This document shows, piece by piece, positions 30,751-44,600 of a stretch of 64,000 bases of DNA. Location of the stretch: NCBI GenBank assembly GCA_963693305.1, contig OY855904.1, forward strand, positions 50,877,761 through 50,941,760, read 5' to 3'. The notes under the pieces were generated by a model. The model was not told the DNA's origin. It did not search any database and worked only from the letters and a program-made list of their open reading frames with translations. How positions within the stretch are numbered: the first letter of the stretch is position 1; the number at the start of each line of letters is the position of its first letter. The DNA is from Meandrina meandrites. Its lineage: Eukaryota > Cnidaria > Anthozoa > Scleractinia > Meandrinidae. A program made the translations under genes and the position numbers.

Positions 30751-30985
30751 AAGTGCTTTTAAGGCTAACCGGAGTGCTATTTAGGCTAACTGGAATGGCT
30801 CGCATGGCTGGCATGTTTCATGACACATAAGTGCCATACAAGCCAGAAATTCCTAACCCAATAAATACATAGCCTAACCTCAAGCCACATAAGCTAACTA
30901 TACTCAGGCTTACTGGAGTACTGTTTAGGCTAACCAGAGAGCTATTAAGGCTAACCAGTGTGCTATTCAGATTAACTGGAATGGC
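30751..30985. repeat. Degenerate minisatellite (AGGCTAACC units)
   Basis: Units of about 20-22 bases such as AAGGCTAACCGGAGTGCTAT recur at 30,751-30,800 and 30,900-30,985, separated by non-repeat sequence. Confidence 0.7.
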
Positions 30986-31227
30986 TCTTATGACTTGTTG
31001 GCTCGCACTTTGTCAAGACCCAAGTTTTTTTGCTTTTTTACTTTTGGGAATTTAAGCCGTGTAGCAGCTGTAAATTTGATTTAAATAAACTCCATATTAG
31101 TTTTTGTTGACAACTTGCTCTACAAGAAAACCTAACAAAGATTTCTGTAACGTAATGTTTTGAGATGAACATATTACAAAAATTCAGCTTTAGGGTCCAA
31201 AACATTTAATAACAGGGACCGTGGAGA

Positions 31228-31697
31228 CCCGGGGGGGGGGGGGGGGGTACTCCCATATATGGGCTATACAGGTATGTGCCGCGGAATAGGGTATGGTTTT
31301 TGATGTTCTCGGTCCTTAAATAGGGTATCACTTTTGTTCCCTTTGGCATTGTGTTCCTGGTGTGATCCTTAGATAGGGTAGCTAAATTCTATCAGCTCAA
31401 ATAAACGCCCAGCTAAACGAAAAAAAATTGTCTGTTAAAACGGAACTATCCGTCATTAAGTATTAACAGAGCGATTTTGAAAGATTTGAGCTTTGCCGTG
31501 CGCGGTTAGCCGTTATTTGAGTCGTCATGCAATGCTTCTCCTCCCCTTAAATAGGGCGTCAATTTTCGGGTTTGGGCCTTAGAAAGGGTATCAATTTTCG
31601 TTTTCTTTATCCTTAGATAGGGTCAGGGTTTGAGAACGTTCGCGGCACACCCCTATCCGAAATTTAGGGGAGTACCCCCCCCCCCCCCCCCCCCGGG
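31228..31697. mobile_element. MITE with CCCGGGGG...CCCCCGGG ends and 8-bp target duplication
   Basis: Begins CCCG17, then TACTCCCATATATGGG, and ends GGGGAGTAC, C-run, GGG. It is flanked by CGTGGAGA at 31220-31227 and 31698-31705, an 8-bp duplication as made by hAT-type transposases. Internally it repeats TTAAATAGGGTATC-like and TTAGATAGGGT units. Confidence 0.85.
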
Positions 31698-31744
31698 CGT
31701 GGAGACCATTCAAAAGTGGTAGGGCTAAAAAATCTGGCCAAGAC

Positions 31745-32770
31745 AAACAAGCATTAGTTGTTTACAATGCACCTGTTTTTAAGCATTCGTATCTTTTACA
31801 TCTAAGATGGTTTCTCTTTCCCCTGCTGGAAGTGTTTGTGGGTTTATATTCTTGCTTCGGAATTGTAAAATCATAATTACGACAAGCAAACTGTTTCCAC
31901 TGATATAAATATAGCAGCATCTCCCTTAGGAAATGATTATATTAACCACAGCATAGACGGCTGTTGTTTACCAGATTGAAGAGAACTGAGTGAAAATTCT
32001 AACGAAATACACTTTCTTTTGCCTTTTATAAATCATTAGATTTTTAGGATGAAACAGCGAATATGCCAAAAATCCAAGACTATCGGCTTTCGAACACGAT
32101 TCAAGACTCTGAGGAACTTGATTGAAATGGCAGATTAATTTATTTAGTACAGAGCTTTTTCCGAGAGAGACAGAGCGTGAATTGAAAGGGTTTTTTTACC
32201 AAGAATGTCTCGTATTAGCTGTTAGTTAAACAAGGGCAGCCAAGCAAAGAAAATTAGTTTGTTTTCTTAAGCTTGAAGCGTTAACATCTCGAATTACGTC
32301 CGCAGAGGTAAGTTTCTTGCTTCAATTTTAGACATTAATATAGTTGAACAAATATGATGATGGGGTGGGGTTTTTCCTTTTTGTTTTATTTTAATCTTGC
32401 CATCCAGCTTTTTGTGCAATCGATAAAATCGCTTTTCAACTGGCTTCGTTATTTTGCGCTATTAGGGTGCTGCCCTCGACGACACGCTCGGTCGTAGCGT
32501 TTATCGCGCTCGTTCGCTTTCGCGTTCTTCCCCACCGACTTAGGAGGGAGCACTTGAATGGCATTCCCATCCAGTCGAATTTGAATGCTATTCCCATCTA
32601 GTCGAAAGCAAACGTAAGTGAATATAAAATCCTTCGTATTATTGCGAGAGAAGCGGGAGCCGGAAATACGAATGCGTTCGTATGTTTTATTATTAAAACT
32701 TTAGTTCCGTGAGCTAAAAGCGACACGCGACGCAGCCATGAATCTCGGTGACACGGGAGTTTTTAAACGT
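31745..32770. repeat. Local direct duplication, copy A (partner 33165-34490)
   Basis: Shared landmarks, in the same order: GTTGTTTACAATGCA, GACGGCTGTTGTTTACCAG, GAGGTAAGTTTCTTGCTTC, CTGCCCTCGACGACA and ATAAAATCCTTCGTATTATT. The conserved AG|GTAAGT looks like a splice donor. Confidence 0.8.
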
Positions 32771-33164
32771 CTAGAAGCGACATGATCACTGCTGAAATGT
32801 GAAAGCGACACAAGTTAATTTTCATAACTTGTTGATGTCTTAATTAATAGCTGGTCTCCCGCGAGTCCAAGGCCAAGGCGACTGATGGAATATATTTAAC
32901 ATGCATATGAAAATTTTCGAAACTAGCTCCCGCTTATATGAGGAGGCTACGCCCATATCCAACCCTTACTCTTTCATATACCATTTTGGATTCATTACTA
33001 TCATATCTTAGCGTCCACTCTTTGCCAGACGTATCATGAAACGATTTCGGGTTTGTTTTGCTTACCTCTTTTATATTACTTCAGTTTTGACCCTCAACTT
33101 AGGCTCCTTTGAAAATCGCTGAACCTGACAAGCTGCGAACCAATTTAACTACTGCTAGACACTT
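32771..33164. other. Spacer between duplicated copies
   Basis: No gene or distinctive repeat seen. Confidence 0.5.
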
Positions 33165-34490
33165 TTAGAGAGTTGTTTACAATGCAGCTGCTTTTAAACA
33201 TTCATATCTTTTGCACCTAAGATGGCTTCTCTTTTCTCCACTTTGATGTGTTTATGGGTTTATATTTTTTCTAAAGAACTGTAAAATCATAATATGGTAA
33301 ACAGTCGTTTCCACTATTATGTGTAAATATAATATCTCCCTCAGGGGATGATTATTAACCATCGCATAGACGGCTGTTGTTTACCAGATTGAAGAGGACT
33401 GTGTCAAAATCGACTTTCTTTTGCCTTTTATAAATCATTCCACTATTTTATTAAGATTTTGAGGAATGAACAGCGAATGTGCAAAAAAAAAAAAAAAAAA
33501 CTACAGTAATTGGCCTTTTGAACATGAATCAAGACTCTGACGAACTTATAGAAATGCGACGTTAATTAATTTGGTAAAGAGCTTTGTCCAAGAGAAACAG
33601 AGCATGAATTGAAAGGGTTTTTTTTATTTTTAGCAGGAATGTCTCGTATTAGCTATTAAACAAGGCAGCCAATCAAAGGAAATTGCAGTGTTAACATCTC
33701 GAATTGCATCTGTAGAGGTAAGTTTCTTGCTTCAATTTTACAGCAAGTTGGACTAATATGATTACGGGTGACGTCGTTTCATTTTTGTTGCATTCCGGTT
33801 TTTTGTTCAATCGATAAAACCGCTTTTCGGTTGGCTTCGTGGTCTCGCGTTATTTGTGTGCTGCCCTCGACGACATGCTCGATTGTAGCGTTTATCGCGC
33901 TCGGTCGCTTTCGCGTTCGTCCCCACCGACTTTCACAGTATAATGAAGCACTTGAATGGTATTCCCATCTAGTTAAATTTATCTTTAACTTTTGGAAGAA
34001 AGTTACTAGCCAATATTACTAACGGTCAGAGATTCGACGGCAAGGGTCGTAGAATGCCTTTCACTAGGTAGGCCTTTATATCAAAGCTAAAAAAATCATT
34101 GCATCATTCTTAGTTTGGCTAAATATCAATTTGTTTAGTTAATAACCATAACGGAACACCACCAAAATGCTACTTTCGGAGCTCAAAATTTAAGGCCCAA
34201 TTTGTTCGCTTCGCGTGCGGTGAGGCGGAATCAGTTTGTGGAATGGCATGTGGCGGAAGTGTATCTCATTGATGGATTCACCTCATCGAAGCTATAACTT
34301 GTCTGCCGGTTTCACAGATTCTGATTAGTAAAGCTTCTTCTAATTCAGTTTGTTTGTGGTTGGCCATACCAACCATTCAGCAGTCACGGGTCAGGCACCG
34401 AACCCAGTAAGTGAAGTTACATCGAAATAAAATCCTTCGTATTATTGAGGTCTTTAAATTCCTTGGGGTAAAAGCGACAAGCGACGCAGC
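33165..34490. repeat. Local direct duplication, copy B
   Basis: Paralog of 31745-32770 with about 1.4-kb period. It includes the A-rich tract near 33485 and the same donor-like GAGGTAAGTTTCTTGC at 33714-33729. Indels make it longer. Confidence 0.8.
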
Positions 34491-37400
34491 CTTGGATTAT
34501 TTTCAATTTGGTATAACTATTATGCATTAGGGGTGACATTTCTCTTTTGAACTAACTTTTTTTATATAAACAATGTATGGAACAGACTTACCTCGAATCT
34601 CCCTTTTGACTGATTTACCCAATAAATAATCCACGATTGAAATGGAACTGACCGATGAATTTACTACATTACGTTAATTACGCAAGTTAATACAAATAGT
34701 AAATTCACTAGTTTTCGTGTCTTGAAAAAGGAATGAAGAATTGAAACAGACCGAGCAAGATCTTTCTTGGTGGCCTGATTTAATTTGTATTCGGAGATGA
34801 AGAAGTCAACAACAACATCAAAATGATTTTGAAAGCTTTTGGGAAATCCTGTGAATGAGGGAGGATGAGGATGTTGTACAAAATTTGGAATTTGGTTGCA
34901 TTTCAATTTCAATTTGTATTTGTCCTTGTCTGATACTTTGCCATTGACTTCCGGTTGCCATTGTCACGCAACAGCAGGGTGACCATTTTTGCATGAAAAT
35001 AAACAGTCGAGATTTGGATTCTTTAAAAAGAAATTAACCAATTGGCCAAACAAAATAAGAAAAAATATCAGAGTGGCTCGAATAGAAGACTTCCGGCTCG
35101 CAAAATAGCGATACTCCTGGATATTGCAAATCATGTATTTATTTGGTTTCAAAATTTCGGGGAGCCCCCGAGTATTTCGTAGTTTCACTTTCCAACGCGA
35201 ACTTCGCCGTGATAGGTGCAACTAACCATGTATTATATGCCTCTATGTTGACCAGTTTAGGATATATAGTTCGATTTTTTTTCTTCAGTAGCCTGGACAT
35301 TCATAGAACTAAAACGATCGTAAACTTGATCGTCCATTTTGTTTCTGGATACAAAGCTGTTTTGTTCTGTTGTCTCATGAATATTCAATACGGTGAAAGA
35401 CGGAAGAATTATAAACCGATCAAATCGTGCAAAATATATTATCAAGTCAACAAAAATAGTAAATTCACGGTCCTTCGTGTTTTGAATTTACAATGACGAA
35501 TTTTTACAACAAACCGAGGAAGATCAGCTTTTTCTTGATGGGATAATTTGTATTCAGAAAAGAAGAAGTGAATGTGAATTCGATGAACAAGTCAGCAATA
35601 AAATCAAGTGAATGTAAGATGAATTGAACATTTTTCAGCCAAAAAGAACTCTGTTTGTTCGTTCTGTGCAAGGTTTGAAAATCTCGATTTCAATTTGCAT
35701 TAATTTTGTCTTTGTCCGACGCTTGTCTTGCAGGGAAAGTCCCTCAGTGTTATTTCAGTTTGTCACTCTTGGTTTCACTTTAATCAAAACGGTAAGGTTA
35801 TATCTTACTTCAAACCGTAAGATGTTCGTGACTGATAGCTTTGCATCTATAGCGGACGTTAAATACTTAGGATTTCCAGAGCGAGAGATTTGCATGAGTC
35901 GCGTGACTGATTTTCGTTGTGTGAAAACGCCAACAGTGAGTCACGCGAGAAGGTCACGCGGATAAACAAATAAACGCACGCAGGAAGTAACATTCGAGCA
36001 ATAATTGGCACTGTTCTTCTTGTTGGTGTGTGTTGATTTTTGTTTCCTACGTTTGCTCTAGCAACAGTGGTAAGCAGAAAATAATTAATATAAGGTTGAG
36101 ATAATCGCCGTTATTTCGGTTTTTAATTATCCGCTGTTGAAGAACAGAATAAAAAGAGATAACGGTCACACGTAAGATATATGTTTGACTTAAACCTGAA
36201 CTCAGGTTTATAAATAATTTTGCACTCATCTGGTCTTTTCAAATAATTGAAGATAACTGTACATTGATCCGCTTAGGGGTCTCTCTCTCTAGCACTAGGA
36301 TGCTAATTGCTGCGTTAACAGTTGAAAGTGCGAGTCGGGAAAAATGGCGAAGGGCCTTGGAAGAAAAGAGAGAAAGAACGCGTTCTCTCGCCTTCTCCCA
36401 CGCACCCCTCCCCTTACTTTTTGTCGCGCTGCTCCCCAAAATAACTCAACGCCCAGCCAAGAACCCAGGCGTTCCCTTCCCGCTTGTCTTTTTAGCGCGA
36501 AATTTCGTGCCGTCACCGAATGACACTGAGCGGGAACGCCTAGTGAATAATGCCAAATCCAAGATGGCGGCCCCTGACATCAAACTCTGAAAAATTTGGC
36601 TGATTATTCCGACTGGACGGAGTTACGAGACAATTGCTCGCATATTTCCAAGCGTGTAGGACCATTTTATTTCACGCATTCTTCGTTTAATTATTTTACT
36701 ATTGATTTGATTATACAACAACTGGTTTATGATATGACGTCGTGTACATCTCGCGGGAAGCAGCCAAGGCAAGGCGACCAATACTTGTGAAATACGCTGT
36801 AAAAATCAGCGAATTTGCTCAGTTTTCTTTAAAAGAACCTTAATGGACAAGCATGATCGGGCTTTGTGGAAAAAGACAGTCTCATCTTGGCGCTTCTTGA
36901 TACGTTCCTTTTCTAACTTTCGCACCCGAGCGAAGGATGATATGCTGGTGTGTTGATCTGCCTAGTTATAAGCCTACTGCTTGCCTGCCGCAACTGTAAG
37001 CTGGCCAAGTATCGCTTTCATGATTAGTCTTCGCTTTTTAGACCCTTCTTAAAGTCAGTGAACCAAAAACAAACTTGAGCGAACTCAAGGTATGACGGCC
37101 TGTTTCAATTGTTTGATTATTCTGACAGGTCGATCAGTGCCGATAACTAGTACCCAAATATATTCGATCATTTCGAGCTTTCATCCATCAAAGTGCTGGC
37201 ATTACGTCATAAGTGGTGTATTTTAATGTTTATGTTTATTCACAATGATCCAAAGTTATTATAAAATGCCATGAACTAGATCCGTTAAGCTTTCCCAGGC
37301 TTTTTTCTGCTTCTTCTAGTTCCTCTTGTTGTTGTTTTTAGGGTTTTGGTTTTTCTTGGTCCTGCATATATATTTTTTCAGAGATACCAGTTATTTGAGC

Positions 37401-38684
37401 TCCACTACCCCTGTTTTTTTTGGTTTGCTTTAAACTCTTCAGTGAACTGATACTGGGATCAGTTGGCTTAAATAGTGTTAAATCAAAAGAAGCAAGGCAC
37501 ATTGACTAGATGTATGTTTGTTTATCATTGACAGTTTTTTTACCGTTTGTTTCTCCTTGAATTCCTATCAAAAAGTCCAAACAGGTCCCAAATTCTCATT
37601 CACAAAAGTTCCAAGAAAAAAAAGACGAAATAGCCGCAAATGGTTTCCTTTCCAGCGAAAAGCGCTTCACTCCAAGTGTGGGGAATTTTATTTCACAACC
37701 GTCAAATTAATGTCAACAATGCCAATCAATCTGCACGCCTAACTTACAACTTCCGGTGAGATAGCTTTCTGGTGCATCTAACAAAATGCTCTTCACTACT
37801 AAATGGGGGCAGAAAATAATACTGAACGCTGTTATTTATAATAGTATTATAACAGTTTTATTATTGGCATGAGACAGCAAATGGTTTTTTAGCTTGCGCG
37901 CAGAAATATCATATTTCCTTTGTCTTCACGCGAGGAAATAGAACATGGCTGCATGTATAGGCTAATGGAATTTGTACTTACACTGCCTTTTGGGGTCACT
38001 AGAGGGAATTTGGGAGAATTTCATAGTTAATGTTAGTTCTCTCATGGTTGCATCAGACTATCAAATCACGTCCCATTTTCTACAATTTTTTTTAAATAAA
38101 GCCAAGAAGTCATACCAGCTTTTACCTGACCTTTTGAAACAGGTTTTTAAATAGCCATACAATTGCTTGCTGAGAATGTAAAGCTTGAGCTCATGAACCT
38201 TGTGGAGCTCTTCAGATAAGCCTTCATAATTTAGCAGGTGAAATAAGATGCAAACAGTTCAGCAGTATGTTATATGAAATTGTAAGTCCAGACGTGTGAC
38301 TCGGAGCATGTTTCCTTTGCATTCATTTATAATATAAATAAAGAATTCATTCCAAAAATTATGATGCAAGAGAAATCTTTGCCCATTCCTCTACAGTTTA
38401 TTAACATCAAAATGGTGTCAAAGACTGGATCTTTAGATACGTGCTTGTGAGCTAAGAACCAACACAATATTTTTATTTCTTTACATTTTAAGTTTTTGTA
38501 TCACAAAATATTATGCAAGTCACTTCTCTTGTCTCAATGTATTCTCTCATCATTGACATGGCACAATTGAACTCAGTGACTCCACTTGTTTTGCTGCCAA
38601 TTATTTGTTTTGCTGCTTTCCAACACAACCAAAATGAAGTATAAAGTAAACTAATTTCATAAACAAGACAAAATCTCTTACAGC
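34491..38684. other. Intergenic, no complete gene seen
   Basis: A CpG-richer patch at 36,330-36,580 ends in CCAAGATGGCGGCC (36559-36572), a YY1-type promoter motif, but the frame from its ATG stops after eight codons. At 35,160-35,250 TTCGCCGTGATAGGTGCAAC resembles the 14.9-kb and 61.9-kb repeat. A palindromic TTATAATAGTATTATAA lies near 37835-37851. Confidence 0.45.
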
Positions 38685-38738
38685 AGATTTTGAAATGCAA
38701 ACAAATGTTTTATAACATTTGTTTGCATTTCAAAATCT
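38685..38738. repeat. Perfect 25-bp-arm hairpin
   Basis: 38685-38709 and 38714-38738 are exact complements around a TTAT loop. Confidence 0.9.
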
Positions 38739-40990
38739 GTCATTGTGTCTACTGTCTACGACTTTAATCTTTTGTTGTTTTGTTGATTTGGGCCACAGGG
38801 TCCGCGCCACACGTGAAAACTTCAAATCACGTGCCATATTTTATTCAGTCATAAATGTTCCGTACACTCTTGTCGATGCCAGTCGTTGCGCTTTGTGCAT
38901 ATGCTTTAAATAAATGCACAATGATTGCCTAAGGTGTCCACCGCGACCTTAAGCAGTCTTTGACAATTTAATTTTTCAGTGAACAAATTTATATATGTAG
39001 ACAATAAACACAAGTCAAATGTACAGACTTTCATTTAATTTCAGATTACGATAAGATAACCAGATGATCTGGAAATTCATGCTCAACCTCAAAGTCCTTT
39101 CGAATGAACTTCCTCAAAAATTATTTCCCACACAGTTTGGGAGCTGAACGTATACATAATCTTTCAGGAAAGTGAACTCAAATAACTTTATGAAATTGCC
39201 AGTTTCACACGAAGCCACTAAATTGTTTTATTTCTTTAGGGTTAGCCTGTTGGTTTCCTGTTTAAGATTTTATAAATGTTTAAGCTTGTGTGGCAAACTA
39301 TCAGAAGAAACTTCTGTCATCAAAATATCCATTTCTATAGGTTACGATTTTCAAAATAAAACATTTTCAGCACTGCTGGTAACCTTAACAATGTTGGAGG
39401 AATATTTACCGAGTCGCATCATTTGATCACTTCTTGTACGTGTCACCTCTTCGAAGCCACCAAAACATGTCTGATTGAATCCGGAAAATCTATGGCACAA
39501 GTGAGGAGCGTTTATACCTTGACTTAGAACAGGAATTGTGTAAACAGCTTATACGATTTTCTTACGTTCAAAAGTGGTAACCAACACACCGATTCGCGCC
39601 ATTTGGCCGCTTGAACAGTCTCTCTGGTCATCACTTTTCGAACTAAATTCTCCGTCGTTAAAGAACACAAGATAATCCGTCCCTGTTCAACAGATCTTTA
39701 GACCGATGATAGAACTTTTCATAAATGCTTTTCAATTCCTAATGCTTCCTGTCGGAGCTCAAAAATATCGAATTGAAAACAGGGGTAAAGTCGTGAGATT
39801 CGGGGGGTTGATTTGCCTCTATTTACTTTGCCTTCTCCGGCCAGCACGCCAACCTGTTCCCAGGCCCTTACGTGAGCCTCGCGCTCTCCCGAGAGAGGAA
39901 GAGAACCTCGAAATATAGGACACGAGAAAATTAAAATCAGTCAACGCGCTTCAAATAGGTAGGCGCCTAAGTAGGCTTGCACTACTAAGCGCTAGAAAGC
40001 AACGGTAACCATTTCACAAGTAAAATTACCAATAACAACTTCGGACGCTTAACAAAAGTACACAATAAAGTTGACAACCATTTGGCAGTAAATGCATGGA
40101 TATCACACGTGTATTGTTCCCTTAGTAACACTATACTGCAACTTTATATTCGACTATGTTTCACAGCTGTCAAGGTTCGTGGTTAAGTCACGAAAGACAT
40201 TTACATAAGCAGACATTGCTCCTGTTGAGCGTGGGATAAACATTTCTTTGTCTCTTAAAATTCAATAACAATTACGTTTTTCAAAAATAATTTTACTTTT
40301 TATTTTTATTTCTCGCTTTATATGCTTGATCTCGGTTTGCGTGTCTGGATGCAGGCAGCCTAAACAAAACTCTATTGTTAGCTTTGTGTACCGCTACAAG
40401 ATAAACGATATCAAGTTATAATTTAAAGTTACCACTCGAGTTTTCTCATTCCAAACAACGCCTTGTGTTGTCACGAGGCAATCTCGTTTCCAGAGCGGGC
40501 TCTGGGGGCGAGAGTGTGGACGTGGACTCTGGGAACGAGATTGGACTTGAGGCATGTGCTTTAAAGCCCTGACGGCGATTTGTGACTAAACGAGGAAAAA
40601 AAACGGAACCGAAATTTCAACCCAGGCACTGCCATTGCCGGGGTAACAATTTCCAAACGACTTCATCGCAGCTTCATCGCATTTTTAATCGTGGCTCCGG
40701 CTGTGTAACCGCGTAAAAGGAAGGCAACTCACACCAGGCTTACCGTTGTCAATTGCGTCATTGCTTTATTCGTCATTGGAATGTAAAGAATTTACATAAG
40801 AAGTTTTCCCTTTATTGTAAGTTTAAAACATGTTGAACAGGAAGCAAGCAAACTTTTCAACTGCAATTTTCACCGGAATATTTTTTTAAAGGGAAAATAA
40901 TAAAATTCCTTTTCAAAATTTCAATTGAAAATCTACAACTTGGATGAAAAAAAAATTCACCTTCAGGGAGTATAATGTAGTTTTAAAACT
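38739..40990. other. Intergenic, no gene seen
   Basis: Host DNA with short repeat-like pieces (TTCCAGAGCGGGCTCTGGGGGC near 40489). No supported exon. Confidence 0.5.
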
Positions 40991-40999
40991 AGTTAAAAT

Positions 41000-41470
41000 C
41001 TTCCTCGTGTTTTGGTCACGTGATAGATGACGTCACGACGACAAGGTATACATAGAGTGTATCTTGTGGCGACATGCAAATTATTGATACTCTACGCTTC
41101 TACTAAGGGAACATGTCTGCTCAGACCCAGTCTCTCAATTTTTCGGCCATGTGTGTAGCCCCCTTAAATTTTAAATGTCAGGATTCTAGTGGTCATTTCT
41201 AAATACCCTACAGCAATACACTTACAACTTTGTTAGTTGTTTTCTAATTTATCATTACCTGTTGTCACAGTGAACTAAAACGCGCTCTGTGCCATAGTCA
41301 CGTGACTGATGACGTCATCGCATCGAGTTGACAAAAGTTGTATATTTTGCGGCAATTGTTATTTCCATGTGGTGTATACCTTCCCGAATTAAGAAAGCTA
41401 TTTGACATTTTTTATTTGTCCTGTGCGAAGGATGCTGGGAAGGATCTTATTATAGTTATAATAATTAGCT
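41000..41470 (+). repeat. Interspersed repeat with two E-box/CRE composite sites
   Basis: Two related subunits about 282 bases apart each carry GTCACGTGA next to GATGACGTCA (41015-41035 and 41297-41317). The end matches the complement of 29262-29310. Confidence 0.65.
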
Positions 41471-41605
41471 CTTATTAACCGAGCAGGAGGTCTGTATGGG
41501 AGAATCTTGACCGAGGTCGTGAGTACAGACCGAACGCAGTGAGGTCTGTACTCATGACCGAGGTCAAGATTCTCCCATACAGACCGACTAAGCTCGGTTA
41601 ATAAG
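41471..41605. mobile_element. Foldback MITE with CTTATTAACCGAGC termini
   Basis: Ends CTTATTAACCGAGC and GCTCGGTTAATAAG. Arms of about 60 bases (GGTCTGTATGGGAGAATC) flank an 11-base centre. Same family as 16153-16276. Confidence 0.85.
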
Positions 41606-44600
41606 ATGTTTATTATATGGCCAAACTAGAAAACTTTTCAGCTGAAAAATTCGCTTGGGTTCGCCATACTCGTTGACATGTTGCTAGTGAACGGTGATCG
41701 CGGAAAAATTAGAACAAGAGAAGGTCGATATCACAGGCAGGTATGTTTTCAACTTCTCTAGCTTCTTTGATCGACTGATAGAATATTCTTACGGGTATTT
41801 TAGTTGCTTTTAATCGTGTTTAGTGCTTTTAACTTCTCACCTTGCAATTACCTCGCATATTCGTTTCTAGTTGGTGTTTTGATTTCGTGGCTGTGAACTG
41901 AACGAAAATTTGCCAAAGGTTGCTCGTTCTTGTTAACCTTTTCTCGCGTCAATAATCGATAGTGCCTTCCCTAAAACGACACAAATACCACAAAAATGCC
42001 ATAGTTGACTCAACTACGTAAAACTGAAAGGGTTGATGCGAAATGTTTTATTAAAAACACTTGTAAATGTAACAAGAGCGACTGGACGAAGAAGAAAAAC
42101 AGCAAATAATTTACGGGAAGACCAGAAAACTGACACAATTTCATTCAGTGCTCGACGTAAAATTAGGCTCAGCACTTCAGTTAAGTTTGTTACCTTTCAA
42201 TCTTGATCTTGTCCTTTTATACTTCAATAAACTTCATTGACTCTGAGTGCAATTTCGTTTCAGCATAATGTAGTAGTCTTGATGACAGCCGTGGAGCCGT
42301 AAACTAGGACAGTATGTAAACACTTGCTTCGCTCGTCTTGCACAAAGCGTATAATTTCCAGAAAAGCTATTGCTTTAGATCTTCCCGTAAACCTTAATTG
42401 TTGTCACAATTTTCCAGGATGAAAAGACGATTTACGAGGAGATTGTCCGAGGAAAATCTTCAGAAGAAAACTCTCTCTCTCGCTTTCCTCGCGTGTTTCA
42501 TTCAAGTGAACACCGCGCCACAAATTTTCCCGCCTCCTCATACTATCACTTCGTTTACATCAAAATGAAATGTCCAGTTGATTTATACTAAAGAAGAATT
42601 TTTAGCAGAAAAAAGGCCACGTTTTTGCATATATTTTTTTGTAAACTTCTCAACGTAAGTGCAACCGGTCTAGATGCCGGTCTAGATGGGAAAATCTAGA
42701 CCGCGGTCAATATCGATTTTAGCCAATCAAATTCGCGAATTTGGTAGTTCCCAGTCTTTGTGAGACACGGCCATATAATAATATTTTATAATAGCGGAGC
42801 TCCTGCTCGCGCCGAAGGCGCGTGCGTGCGGAGCATCCATAGCCATAGAATTGGTAAACCCATGAAGCCCAGAAAATTTGGATGTCACGTACGTACGTAC
42901 GCACGGATTAGGCCTGGGAACGAGTTTGCCTTTGTCCTTGATTTTCTCCTTGATTTGGAGTCCTTCTTACGCAAAAAGTGACACATAAACATATTCGATT
43001 CGTTTAAAGTTGAGTTACCTGTCGTAAAAATTTGTAAGAACACTGCATTACTTCAGGTTTTTTTCTCATGTTATAAAAATGATCTGGACATTTCATTTCA
43101 ACTTAAACGAAGCGATTGTATTAAAAGGCGGGAAATCTGTCGCACGGGTGGCACCTTTGAATGAAAGAGGCGAACAAAGCTGCTTGAAAACATAGATCTT
43201 CGTGAATATTTCTCGCTTTATTTACTCATCTACAGTGTGGAAACTTATGCTAAGTGAGCCTCTTAGCGTGAACATCAGAAATGTTTGCCAACCTGAATAT
43301 GATATATCGGACTACAAGTAAAAAACAGCGAGAGTTGAAGAACTGTCCAAGGTTCATGCGGCTGATTAATTCAGCTGACATTAAGCCGAACTAAAAGTGA
43401 GCTCAGAGCCGGTCAATTTCACGAAGTGATGGATAAAGACTCTTAAGAGCTACACCGAAAGAAAGGAAGACATTGATCTTCGCTGATAATTCATATAATG
43501 TATATGTCGGTCGAGTTAGAGTTAAAGTAAGCTCATATGGAAACTGGCGTGTTCGTTTCCGATATTATGGCGCTGGTTTGAAAGCTTTGCCCTGCAGAAT
43601 TTATAAGCCTTTTCCAAATATAAGGTAACAAATGTAATGTTTACCCTAAGCTGAAGTCTATTTCTATTGTGAGAACTCTGTTTGAACTTCATTTATAACC
43701 GAATTCGAAGTTGTATCGGTTTTCAGATCTTTCCGTAGGCTAAAGCTTACAGTATTTTTAAATGCCATTATTTCGTAATGCTGCTTTCAAACCTCTTAGC
43801 TTTAATTACTTTTGTGCATTTTATACAGACATTGTCTATTAAGAGTGAATGTCTGCAAGAATCAAACAAAATCGGAAAATAGCGGCAAAAGTGGGAAAAC
43901 TCAAAATTGCTCAAACTCTGACTGTTAGTAGTCCATAATGAGTTATTCGTCGCCATGCAATTCATTTGTCAAATAACTTTTTCTTTCGGCAGGAAATGAC
44001 GATCATAAATTTCACGGCCAGACACGGGAAAATTCGACTTGAAAATTAGCGGTTTTTAAGCAAGCCACTTGCCTTTACTATAAAGCCTGAAGACATCCAC
44101 TTGTTATCAGCTTATTCTACATCTTTTCCAGATTTTATTCTATAATTTCTATGAAGTTTAAATAAATTCATGACTCTAAGAGAGATCTGAAAGAAATTCC
44201 ACTCTTTCTCTATGGAAATGACAAGGTAAATTTAAGAAATTATTTACCATACTACCTTTTTATCAAATAAACTGATATTTTGGAAATAAAGTCAGGAAGA
44301 AATGGCCTTTCAATTGATGTTACTTTTTGTCTGGGGAAATTAAATCGTTCTCTCTGAGAAAGGGCTAAAAATCACGAAATCAAGCAAATAAGAGATTGCG
44401 TGACAGACGTGACAAAGGTGGAAATTGGGATTTTCGGATATTTTTGCCAAAACTCGATAAAAATAAACTGATTTCATTTTGCTGTTTATAAAACAACATC
44501 ATTTTCGTTTGAGAATCTACGTTTTTTGCTTATTATATCAATCTACCGACCGCACCCATGTATAAGCAAATTCATACTCCATAGTGGTGGTAGAATTTAT

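Noticed and set aside
36264..36590. 108-codon gene near the YY1-like motif
   Set aside because: Low-complexity Arg/Pro-rich translation, no domain, and an overlapping antisense frame of similar length; more likely a GC-rich promoter-like patch.
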